The notes below the pieces were generated by a model. The model was not told the origin of the DNA and ran no database searches. It saw nothing but the letters and a program-made list of their open reading frames with translations. Both the position numbers and the translations under genes were made by a program. Positions 1 to 5,750 of a DNA stretch of 7,388 bases are shown here, piece after piece. Numbering within the stretch: the stretch's first letter is position 1; the number at the start of each line of letters is the position of its first letter. Origin of the DNA: Actinomycetes bacterium (GTDB lineage: Bacteria; Actinomycetota; Acidimicrobiia; Acidimicrobiales; Palsa-688); assembly GCA_021798075.1 (NCBI GenBank), contig JAJZYO010000092.1, positions 1-7,388 of the forward strand, read 5' to 3'.

Positions 1-106
1 GGCCCCGCGTCTCATCCACGCCGGCCCCAGTCTCATCCACGCCGGCCCCAGTCTCATCCACGCCGGCCCCAGTATCATCCACGCCGGCCCCAGTCTCATC
101 CACGCC
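1..106. repeat. Tandem array of a 21-bp unit (five copies, reaches the window edge)
   Basis: Five head-to-tail copies lie at 1-22, 23-43, 44-64, 65-85 and 86-106. The consensus is GGCCCCAGTCTCATCCACGC plus a final C. The first copy is 22 bp (GCG replaces AG) and the fourth has one C-to-A change; the other three are identical. The array starts at the left edge, so its full length is unknown. There are no spacers, so it is not CRISPR. The period is a multiple of three, so each copy read on the minus strand keeps a TGA in the ech frame, and the last copy supplies the ech stop. It is probably a minisatellite in the 3' flank of ech; no function is evident. Confidence 0.95.
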
Positions 107-959
107 GGTACGCCCCGAGCCCAGGACGGAACGACTTCTCGTCGAGGAACTGGGAAAGGCCGTGTTCGCGCCCGTGCTCGGGGTCGGCAGCGGTCGACTG
201 GTCAAGCTTTGCGTACAGGTACTCTTCTGAGGCTTCCCAGTCCATGTTGCGGGCGCGTTTGAAGCCCACCTTGGCCGCTTCGAGGACGGCCCGGTTTACC
301 CCGGCGAGTTGCCGGGCGAGATCGGCCGTGCGATCCCGCAGCACTTCGCGAGGTACTGACTCGTTTACGAGGCGCATGGCGGCGGCCTGCGGGCCGGAGA
401 AGGTGCGGCCCGTCATGATGTAATAGAGGGCGTCGCGAGCGGGCACGACCTCCGCGAGGGCCCGTGAGACGACCGAGCCCGGCGGGATCCCCCAGTTGAC
501 TTCGGACAACCCGAAGGTGGCCTCGTCTGCCGCTATCGCGAGGTCGCACGCCACGAGGGGGGTGAAGGCTCCCCCGAAGCACCAGCCGTTGACCATCGCT
601 ATGGTCGGCTTGGGGAAGTACCTGAGGCGGCGGTACTGCCACTCGTTGGCCTCGCGGCGCGAGCGCGCTCGCGCCACCGGGCCGGCGGCATCGACCTCCC
701 TGAAGTACTCCTTCAGGTCCATGCCAGCGGAGAAAGATTCGCCGGCACCGGTCAGCACCAGCACCCGCGCCCGCTCGTCGGCTTCGACGACGTCTAGGAC
801 TTGGAGCATCTCTTTGTTTAGCATTGGGCTCATCGCGTTGCGCTTTTCGGGCCGGTCAAGGGTGACCCAGGCGATCCCGTCGGGGTCGACTTCGGCCGCC
901 ACCGTCTCCCATTTCCCGAGCGGGATGGCTCCTGCTGGCTCGGTCTCTTCGGGGCTCAT
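96..959 (-). CDS. ech: p-Hydroxycinnamoyl-CoA hydratase/lyase (feruloyl-CoA hydratase/lyase, crotonase family)
   Basis: A 287-residue cytoplasmic crotonase-fold enzyme that hydrates 4-coumaroyl-, caffeoyl- or feruloyl-CoA and cleaves the product to the matching 4-hydroxybenzaldehyde and acetyl-CoA. It resembles Pseudomonas HCHL/Ech closely along its whole length: RPEKRNAMSP (37-46), the long AGMDLKEYFREVD stretch (78-90), KPTIAMVNGWCFGG (117-130), ATFGLSEVNWGIPPG (147-161), YIMTGRTF and EEYLYAKLDQS (245-255). By alignment from memory, Glu153 matches catalytic Glu143, Tyr249 matches phenol-binding Tyr239, and Met80 and Tyr85 match Met70 and Tyr75. Thr133 stands where HCHL has Ser123, an unusual change. 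The first ~6 residues are extra relative to HCHL. The ATG has no Shine-Dalgarno sequence; a TATATG box 8 nt upstream suggests a leaderless transcript. It is divergent from pcaH across an 85-bp gap holding a palindromic operator. The stop lies inside the tandem repeat. Specific enough to separate it from ordinary enoyl-CoA hydratases. Confidence 0.95.
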   Translation of the reverse strand: MSPEETEPAGAIPLGKWETVAAEVDPDGIAWVTLDRPEKRNAMSPMLNKEMLQVLDVVEADERARVLVLTGAGESFSAGMDLKEYFREVDAAGPVARARSRREANEWQYRRLRYFPKPTIAMVNGWCFGGAFTPLVACDLAIAADEATFGLSEVNWGIPPGSVVSRALAEVVPARDALYYIMTGRTFSGPQAAAMRLVNESVPREVLRDRTADLARQLAGVNRAVLEAAKVGFKRARNMDWEASEEYLYAKLDQSTAADPEHGREHGLSQFLDEKSFRPGLGAYRRG

Positions 960-967
960 GGCCCAAA

Positions 968-973
968 CATATA
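968..973 (-). promoter_or_regulatory. Candidate -10 box for ech (leaderless transcript)
   Basis: On the minus strand TATATG lies 8 nt before the ech ATG at 959. A transcript from this box would start at or next to the start codon, which fits the missing ribosome-binding site. With a 17-nt spacer the -35 position (991-996, reading ATGTTC) is non-consensus and lies inside the palindrome, so the promoter would probably depend on a bound activator. Placement is inferred from spacing only. Confidence 0.4.
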
Positions 974-987
974 GGATCTGTTCCGAG

Positions 988-1014
988 AGCGAACATGATG
1001 TTCGCTATGCGAAC
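988..1014. promoter_or_regulatory. Three-half-site operator in the ech-pcaH divergent region (likely IclR/PcaU-type site)
   Basis: A perfect 19-bp palindrome, AGCGAACAT-G-ATGTTCGCT, spans 988-1006. A third GCGAAC half-site follows at 1009-1014 in the same orientation as the first (989-994), exactly 20 bp (about two helical turns) away. The second and third half-sites also form a palindrome, GTTCGC-TAT-GCGAAC (1000-1014). From memory, the Acinetobacter PcaU operator has the same plan: two inverted copies plus one direct copy. PcaR and PobR sites also contain GTTCG-type half-sites. It sits where it can control both ech and pcaHGBL. The probable binder is the IclR protein encoded at 4931-5734. 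Confidence 0.75.
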
Positions 1015-1033
1015 TCATAAGAGGAGGGCCATG

Positions 1034-1039
1034 GGGAGG
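1034..1039 (+). promoter_or_regulatory. Ribosome-binding site that fixes the pcaH start
   Basis: GGGGAG(G) lies 5 nt before the ATG at 1045. A second, even better site (AGGAGG at 1022-1027) sits 3 nt before another ATG at 1031, but that ATG is out of frame and opens only a 21-codon ORF ending at 1096. The ATG at 1045 is therefore the preferred pcaH start. An in-frame ATG at 1060, inside a 15-bp-period duplication of the start region, is a second option. Confidence 0.6.
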
Positions 1040-1044
1040 CTACG

Positions 1045-1782
1045 ATGGCAGGGGCCACGATGGCAGGGGGGCAAAGTTCCATGCGAGCCGAAATGACGAG
1101 CCTCGATGTGCCGGCGCCAGACCCGGCATATTACTGTCCCGCGTACCGCTCGACGGCGTTGCGCTCCCCGAAGAACCCGCTCCGGATCCTTCCGGCCGGC
1201 CTCACCGAGAGACGGGCGCCAGTCTTTGGGCCATCACGCGTGCGTCCCGAGGACGCGGACCTCACTGCCGGCCTCGCCGGCGAACCTCTGGGCGAGCGGG
1301 TTGTCGTCGCCGGGGAGGTCCTTGACGCCGCAGGGCGGCCTGTCCGCAACCAGCTCGTTGAGATCTGGCAGGCCAACGCTTCTGGGCGTTACAACCACTC
1401 GATGGACAAGCACCCCGCGCCGCTCGACCCCAACTTCGCCGGTGCCGGCAGGTGCCTGACCGACGACCTGGGCCGCTACCGCTTCATTACGATAAAGCCT
1501 GGCCCTTATCCCTGGCAGAACCACCACAATGCCTGGCGGCCGGCTCACATTCACTTCTCTGTCTTCGGCACGAACTTCACCGAGCGCCTCGTTACCCAGA
1601 TGTACTTCCCCGGTGACCCCCTGCTGCCCCTCGACCCGATCTACCAGTCAATTAGGGACAAGAATGCGGCTCTGGCGCTCGTGTCCCGTTTCGACTTGGG
1701 CACCACGGTCGAAGGCTGGGCGCTTGGCTACCGTTTCGACATCGTGCTAGGCGGCCCGACGGTTACGCCGGTGGAGCTCTAG
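1045..1782 (+). CDS. pcaH: Protocatechuate 3,4-dioxygenase, beta subunit
   Basis: A 245-residue iron-binding subunit of the intradiol dioxygenase that opens protocatechuate with O2 to 3-carboxy-cis,cis-muconate, in the cytoplasm as an alpha/beta heteromultimer. All four Fe(III) ligands are present with the family spacing: Tyr116 (GRYNH), Tyr155 (KPGPYPWQN), His168 and His170 (RPAHIHFS). They match Tyr408, Tyr447, His460 and His462 of the Pseudomonas enzyme. Trp157, Arg165 and Gln185 match active-site Trp449, Arg457 and Gln477. The N-terminal half has the typical YRST...RSP...P and VRNQLVEIWQANASGRY segments. The first ~17 residues hold four Met codons (1, 6, 13, 17), so the exact start is uncertain. 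The TAG stop abuts the GTG of pcaG with no gap. It is the first gene of the pcaHGBL operon, downstream of the shared operator. Confidence 0.97.
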   Translation: MAGATMAGGQSSMRAEMTSLDVPAPDPAYYCPAYRSTALRSPKNPLRILPAGLTERRAPVFGPSRVRPEDADLTAGLAGEPLGERVVVAGEVLDAAGRPVRNQLVEIWQANASGRYNHSMDKHPAPLDPNFAGAGRCLTDDLGRYRFITIKPGPYPWQNHHNAWRPAHIHFSVFGTNFTERLVTQMYFPGDPLLPLDPIYQSIRDKNAALALVSRFDLGTTVEGWALGYRFDIVLGGPTVTPVEL

Positions 1783-2328
1783 GTGACCACGCCCACTCCA
1801 TCGCAGACCGCGGGGCCGTTCGTCTCGATCGGCACCGCCTGGGCGACCGGGGATGCGACCATAGACGGGGAGGGCTCCGTCGTTGTCTCCGGGAAGGTGT
1901 TCGATGGCGCGGGCGACCCGGTGGGGGACGCCATGATGGAGTTTTGGCAGGCCGATGCGGAGGGCCGTTTCCCGCCCGAGGTGCCCCCTCCCTGGTCTGG
2001 TTTTGCGAGGGTGCTCACGGCGCCTGATGGCAGCTACCAGCTTGTGACGCTAAAGCCCGGTGCCGTGCCCGGCGCTTCCGGCGAGAGCCAAGCCCCCCAT
2101 ATAGATGTGTCGATCTTCGCCAGGGGCCTCCAGCAGCGGCTCGTGACGAGGGCCTACTTCTCAGACGAAGGCCCCGCCAACGCGACGGACCCCGTGCTCG
2201 CCGCCCTCCCCGAGGCCGCTCGCGCCACGTTGGTGGCAGAGCGCGAGACCGAGGAGCCCCGGCCTGCGTACAGGCTCGACTTTTGGCTCCAGGGAGGAAA
2301 GGAGACGGTCTTCTTTGCTCCCTGGTGA
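1783..2328 (+). CDS. pcaG: Protocatechuate 3,4-dioxygenase, alpha subunit
   Basis: A 181-residue partner of PcaH that completes the active-site pocket but carries no iron. Family marks are TPSQTAGPF (5-13), MEFWQADAEGRF (52-63), TLKPG (89-93), APHIDVSIFARGL (104-116), RLVTRAYF (119-126) and the C-terminal GKETVFF. As expected for an alpha subunit, the first iron-ligand tyrosine of PcaH is replaced (Phe63) and the two-histidine motif is reduced to PHID. Arg114 probably matches the substrate-binding Arg133 of the Pseudomonas alpha subunit. It is about 20 residues shorter than the Pseudomonas protein because the insertion after the first strand is missing. It starts with GTG directly after the pcaH stop; GGTGGAG at 1770-1776, inside pcaH, serves as ribosome-binding site. 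Expression is probably coupled to pcaH for 1:1 assembly. Confidence 0.96.
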   Translation: MTTPTPSQTAGPFVSIGTAWATGDATIDGEGSVVVSGKVFDGAGDPVGDAMMEFWQADAEGRFPPEVPPPWSGFARVLTAPDGSYQLVTLKPGAVPGASGESQAPHIDVSIFARGLQQRLVTRAYFSDEGPANATDPVLAALPEAARATLVAERETEEPRPAYRLDFWLQGGKETVFFAPW

Positions 2329-3733
2329 GCGGCCGGGCCAACACGACGAGAGCGGGGACAATCCTTCGGCCTCTGTAGCGACGGCGGGTGAGCTGTTCGG
2401 GCTCGTGGTCACCACCGACGCTCTGGCGTCCGCCACCTCGGACCGCGCCTGGTTGCTTGCGATGCTCAGCTTTGAAGCCGCTTTGGCTCGGGCCGAGGCC
2501 AACCTCGGTGTCGTGCCCGCCGATGCGGCGCTGGCCATCGAGCGCTGTTGCCACGAACCCTGGGACGACCTCACACCGGCCGCGCTCGGCAGGCGGGGCA
2601 GGTTGTCTGGGAACCCGGCCGTGCCGTTCGTCGCGGAGCTCCGTTCGCGCCTCCCCGCCGGCGCCGCCCGTTGGGCCCACTTTGGCGCGACAAGCCAGGA
2701 CGTCTTGGACAGCGCCCTGATGCTGGTGGCGCGCGAAGTGCTGGACATCGTGATCACTGACGTCGGCCGCCTGGCCGCCGCCGCGGCCGGGCTGGCCGAG
2801 CGCCATCGCGGAGACATCGTCCCAGCGCGCACGCTGTTGCAGCACGCCGCTCCGACGACTTTCGGGGTCAAGGCCGCGGGCTGGCTCGTCGCAGCCCTCG
2901 AGGCGTCCGAGGCGCTCCAACGGGTGCGCCGGGAGCGTTTGTCAGTACAGCTCGGTGGCCCTGCCGGAACGCTTGCGGCTCTCGGCCCATCCGGGCCCCG
3001 GGTGGTCGAAGATCTAGCTCGGGGTCTCGGCCTCCACGCCCCCGTCGTCCCGTGGCACACCAATCGGCTGCGGGTCGTCGAGCTCGCGGGTGCTCTCACG
3101 GCCTCGGCGGGAGTGGCCGCCAAGGTCGCCCTCGACGTCGCGCTGTTGATGCAGACCGAGGTTTCCGAGGCTTTCGAGCCGGCGGCGCCCGGGCGGGGAG
3201 GTTCCTCCTCGCTCCCCCAGAAGCGTAACCCTGCCATGGCCTCGGCGGTGGCTGCGGCGTGGCGCCAGGCGTTGGGTGCCGCCAGCGTGGTTGTAGGGGC
3301 GATGGCCCAAGAGCACGAGCGTGCTGTCGGAGCATGGCAGGCCGAGCATCAGCCGTTCACCCTGCTCGCGCGTACGGCCGGAGGTGCGGTGGCGGTGGCG
3401 GCGGACATACTCTCAGGGCTCGAAGTGGACACTTCCCGTATGGAGGCGGACGTCAGGCTGACGAGGGGCCTCCTCCTCGCCGAACGGGCCACCCTGGCGC
3501 TCTCCGCCCATCTCCCTGAGCCCGACGCGCGCCGTGCCGTCGAGGAGGCGAGCCAGCGGGCTGCAGTGTCGGGGGCTGACCTCGAGCGCGAGCTAGGGCT
3601 GGATCCGCAAGTCGCCGATGCCTTGTCCGAGACGCCGGGTGATGTCTTTGACCCCGCGGGCTGGGTCGGTTCGGCCGACGCCTTCGTCGAGCGCGCTCTG
3701 GCCTTCTACCGGAGGGTGAACGAAGTTGGCTGA
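2315..3733 (+). CDS. pcaB: 3-Carboxy-cis,cis-muconate cycloisomerase
   Basis: A 472-residue member of the fumarase/aspartase superfamily that lactonises 3-carboxy-cis,cis-muconate to 4-carboxymuconolactone, the step after PcaHG. Visible motifs: LSFEAALARAEANLGVVP (51-68), HFGATSQDVLDSA (122-134), QHAAPTTFG (176-184) and the superfamily signature GGSSSLPQKRNPAMAS (295-310). The C-terminal helical domain resembles class II cycloisomerases rather than adenylosuccinate lyase (EHERAVGAWQAEHQ, 333-346). The TTG start overlaps the last 14 bases of pcaG and has GGAGGAAAGGAG (2293-2304) about 10 nt upstream. The only nearby in-frame alternative is GTG at 2405, which would cut into the conserved N-terminus. 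From the TTG the protein is ~25 residues longer at the N-terminus than typical PcaB. The stop overlaps the next gene by 8 bases. Confidence 0.95.
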   Translation: MLPGERPGQHDESGDNPSASVATAGELFGLVVTTDALASATSDRAWLLAMLSFEAALARAEANLGVVPADAALAIERCCHEPWDDLTPAALGRRGRLSGNPAVPFVAELRSRLPAGAARWAHFGATSQDVLDSALMLVAREVLDIVITDVGRLAAAAAGLAERHRGDIVPARTLLQHAAPTTFGVKAAGWLVAALEASEALQRVRRERLSVQLGGPAGTLAALGPSGPRVVEDLARGLGLHAPVVPWHTNRLRVVELAGALTASAGVAAKVALDVALLMQTEVSEAFEPAAPGRGGSSSLPQKRNPAMASAVAAAWRQALGAASVVVGAMAQEHERAVGAWQAEHQPFTLLARTAGGAVAVAADILSGLEVDTSRMEADVRLTRGLLLAERATLALSAHLPEPDARRAVEEASQRAAVSGADLERELGLDPQVADALSETPGDVFDPAGWVGSADAFVERALAFYRRVNEVG

Positions 3734-4904
3734 GGACGTGGCGTACAAGCTCGACGGGCCCGAAGGCGCACCTCCGCTCGTGCTTGCCGGAAGCCTGGGT
3801 ACCACGGTCGGCGTGTGGGACGGCCAGGTGCCGGTGCTCTCCCAGTGGTTCAGGGTCGTCCGGGTCGAGCACCCCGGCCATGGAGGGGCAGGTGTACCGG
3901 AGGGCCCTGGCACGCTCGAAGGGCTCGGCGAGAGGCTCCTTGGGATTATGGACGACCTTGGTATAGGAGCCGCTTGCTACGCCGGCCTGTCACTCGGCGG
4001 CCTGGTGGGCATGTGGCTCGCAGCCAACCACCCAGAGCGGGTGAGCCGGCTGGCACTTTGCTTTACGAGCGCTCGTTTCGCCGGCGCCGGTTCCTATATG
4101 GAGCGCGCAGCGCAAGTGCGCAGCGCCGGGACCGCGCAGCTTGCCCCCGCGGCCCTCGGCCGCTGGTTCACAGCGCCGTTCCTTTCCCTTCATCCTGAGG
4201 TGGGGGAGGGATATGCGGCGACGCTGGCAGGCATCGACGCTCCAGGCTATGCCTATTGCTGCGAAGCTCTCGCTGGTGCTGACCTAACCGCCCACCTCGA
4301 GCGCATCAAGGCGCCGACGCTCGTCGTGGGCGGCGCGCTCGACCCGGTGGTGCCTCCCGACTTGGCCGCCATGACGATGAAGGCCATCCCCGGAGCGTCG
4401 CTCGTAGTCCTACCTGCCGGCGCGCACCTCGCGAACGTCGAACGCCCAGGACCGTTCAACGACCTTTTGTTGTCGCACTTCGTCGGCAGCGCGAGCGAGC
4501 GAGGGGAAAGAGTGAGGCGGGAGGTGCTCGGGGGCGGCCACGTGGACCGCGAGCGCGCAGCTGGGGCGGGCTTCGGTGCGCCCTTCCAGGATCTCCTCGC
4601 CAAGTGGCCCTGGGGCGAGATATGGGCTCGGCCTGGCCTCGACTGGGCCACGAGGCGCCTCCTTACGATCGCCATGCTGGCTTCTCTCGGGCGCACCGAG
4701 GAGCTCGAAGTCCATCTGCGCGCCGCCCTCGCCAGGGGGGAAGGCGGGGAGCCGCTGGCAGGGGAGCCGCTAGCAGAGGCGCCGCTAACAGAAGAGGCGG
4801 TGACAGAGGTGTTGCTCCAGGTGGCGGTCTACGCTGGCGTTCCCGCCGCCAACGCCGCGTTCCGGGTGGCGGGAAGGGTTCTCGGCGACGCGCCTGCCAA
4901 GTGA
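3726..4904 (+). CDS. pcaL: Fused 3-oxoadipate enol-lactonase / 4-carboxymuconolactone decarboxylase
   Basis: A 392-residue bifunctional protein that decarboxylates 4-carboxymuconolactone and hydrolyses the enol-lactone to 3-oxoadipate, steps done by PcaC and PcaD in proteobacteria. Residues ~1-252 are an alpha/beta hydrolase: SLGTTVGVWD (23-32), nucleophile elbow GLSLGG with Ser89, acid Asp206 (GALDPVVPP) and His234 (GAHLANVERP). Residues ~260-392 are a carboxymuconolactone-decarboxylase domain: FQDLLAKWPWGEIWARPGLD (287-306), RRLLTIAMLASLGRTEELEVHLRAAL (310-335) and EVLLQVAVYAGVPAANAAFR (361-380). Between the last two is an unusual repetitive insertion (341-360, see the separate repeat). The PcaD-PcaC fusion is typical of actinobacteria. 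The TTG start is preferred because GGAGGG (3711-3716) precedes it by 9 nt and the family N-terminus fits; GTG at 3738 is the alternative. Confidence 0.95.
   Translation: MAEDVAYKLDGPEGAPPLVLAGSLGTTVGVWDGQVPVLSQWFRVVRVEHPGHGGAGVPEGPGTLEGLGERLLGIMDDLGIGAACYAGLSLGGLVGMWLAANHPERVSRLALCFTSARFAGAGSYMERAAQVRSAGTAQLAPAALGRWFTAPFLSLHPEVGEGYAATLAGIDAPGYAYCCEALAGADLTAHLERIKAPTLVVGGALDPVVPPDLAAMTMKAIPGASLVVLPAGAHLANVERPGPFNDLLLSHFVGSASERGERVRREVLGGGHVDRERAAGAGFGAPFQDLLAKWPWGEIWARPGLDWATRRLLTIAMLASLGRTEELEVHLRAALARGEGGEPLAGEPLAEAPLTEEAVTEVLLQVAVYAGVPAANAAFRVAGRVLGDAPAK
4746..4805 (+). repeat. Decaying 15-bp tandem repeat inside the PcaL decarboxylase domain
   Basis: Four in-frame 15-bp units lie at 4746-4760, 4761-4775, 4776-4790 and 4791-4805. 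They encode GEPLA, GEPLA, EAPLT and EEAVT (residues 341-360). The first two differ at one base; the last two are increasingly diverged. They fall in the loop between the HLRAAL helix and the EVLL helix, where family members have a short turn followed by T-x-EE. The last unit probably is that ancestral TEE-type helix start, and the others look like a local expansion. Confidence 0.8.
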
Positions 4905-4915
4905 CAGCTATCGGA

Positions 4916-4949
4916 GCGAGCGAGGCGCGTTTAGCGCGCCGGCGCTCGC
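4916..4949. terminator. Bidirectional terminator-like hairpin between convergent pcaL and the IclR gene
   Basis: GCGAGCG (4916-4922) pairs with CGCTCGC (4943-4949), and GGCGCG (4924-4929) pairs with CGCGCC (4935-4940). The 5-nt loop is TTTAG, and a small internal bulge is A against GG. That gives 13 G/C-rich pairs starting 12 nt after the pcaL stop. The IclR stop codon (4931-4933) lies in the loop, so the hairpin also covers the end of that gene. There is no T-tract on either side; U-less hairpins are common terminators in high-GC actinobacteria, but this one could also be only a transcript-stabilising stem. Confidence 0.6.
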
Positions 4950-5734
4950 CGGGAACGGATCTCTTCGTCGATAGCGCCAGCCGCGGAGCGAAGGAGGGGG
5001 AGGTGCTCTGAAAGGAGCCTCCTGGCGGGGACACGGGTGGCATTGGTCGAGATGTTCATCGCGGCGAAGACTTGCCCGGCTTGGTCGTGGAGCGGGACCG
5101 CGACAGAACGAAGCCCCGTCTCGAGCTCCTGGTCGAGCATGCACCAACCTTGCCGTCGCACGCGGTCCAAGACCTTGCGCAGGCGCGTCTCGTCTGCGAC
5201 CGTAGCGGGTGTGAGCTGCTCGAGTTTCGCCTCGGCGAAATAGCTGTCTAGTTCTTTGGGGCTGAGGCCCGCGAGGAGCACGCGCCCCATCGATGTCGCG
5301 TACGCGGGGAGGCGGGTCCCGACTTCGATCTGAATGCTCATGATCCGCCTCGTCGGGACGCGGACGGTATAGATGATGTCGGTCCCGTCGAGGACCGAGG
5401 CCGACGACGACTCCTGCACCTGTTGGACCATCGTCTCCATGTGGGCCTCGACGATCTCGAAGGTCGGGACCGAAGAGAGGTAGGCAAAGCCAAGGTCAAG
5501 TACCCGTGGCCGGAGGAAAAACCGCCGTCCCTCCGAACCTACATACCCGAGTGCCTCCAATGTGAGCAGGAATCGGCGTGCACTAGCCCTCGTCAGGCCG
5601 GTCCGCTGGGCCACCTCGGAAAGCGTCAGGCTCTGTGCGTCTTTCCCGAAGGCGCGGAGGATCTCGAAGACCCGCTCCACGGAACGCACAAATTCTTTCG
5701 CCGGCGCCCCGTCCCCGTCAGCTCGAGCGGCCAT
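4931..5734 (-). CDS. IclR-family transcriptional regulator (PcaR/PcaU/PobR-like)
   Basis: A 267-residue DNA-binding regulator. The N-terminal winged helix-turn-helix is FVRSVERVFEILRAF (15-29) followed by LTLSEVAQRTGLTRASARRFLLTLEALGYV (36-65) and a FFLRPRVLDLGFAYLSS linker helix (72-88). The C-terminal IclR effector domain includes SSASVLDGTDIIYTVRVPTRRIMSIQIEVGTRLPAYATSMGRVLLAGL (110-157) and GLRSVAVPLHD (207-217). The effector region most resembles PcaR/PcaU/PobR/CatR proteins that sense protocatechuate, 3-oxoadipate or similar aromatics; the ligand here is inferred. ATG at 5734 is chosen: a GTG at 5797 would add 21 residues and overlap the upstream gene. No clear ribosome-binding site precedes either, and the start lies 16 nt after the upstream stop, so coupled translation is likely. 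It converges on pcaL and is the probable ligand of the operator at 988-1014. pcaR would be a reasonable provisional name. Confidence 0.9.
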   Translation of the reverse strand: MAARADGDGAPAKEFVRSVERVFEILRAFGKDAQSLTLSEVAQRTGLTRASARRFLLTLEALGYVGSEGRRFFLRPRVLDLGFAYLSSVPTFEIVEAHMETMVQQVQESSSASVLDGTDIIYTVRVPTRRIMSIQIEVGTRLPAYATSMGRVLLAGLSPKELDSYFAEAKLEQLTPATVADETRLRKVLDRVRRQGWCMLDQELETGLRSVAVPLHDQAGQVFAAMNISTNATRVPARRLLSEHLPLLRSAAGAIDEEIRSRRAPAR

Positions 5735-5750
5735 TGGAACGAGGATAGGG

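Noticed and set aside
1..106. CRISPR array
   Set aside because: The 21-bp units are directly adjacent with no unique spacers.
496..1020. Plus-strand 174-codon frame over ech and the divergent control region
   Set aside because: It is antisense to ech and runs through the operator palindrome. The composition is Ser/Arg/Ala-rich without motifs.
2015..3237. Long minus-strand open frames (301 and 358 codons at 2015-2920 and 2161-3237)
   Set aside because: They lie antisense to pcaG/pcaB, which have clear family motifs. Their translations are low-complexity Arg/Ala/Ser-rich with no recognisable domain, as expected for antisense frames in GC-rich coding DNA.
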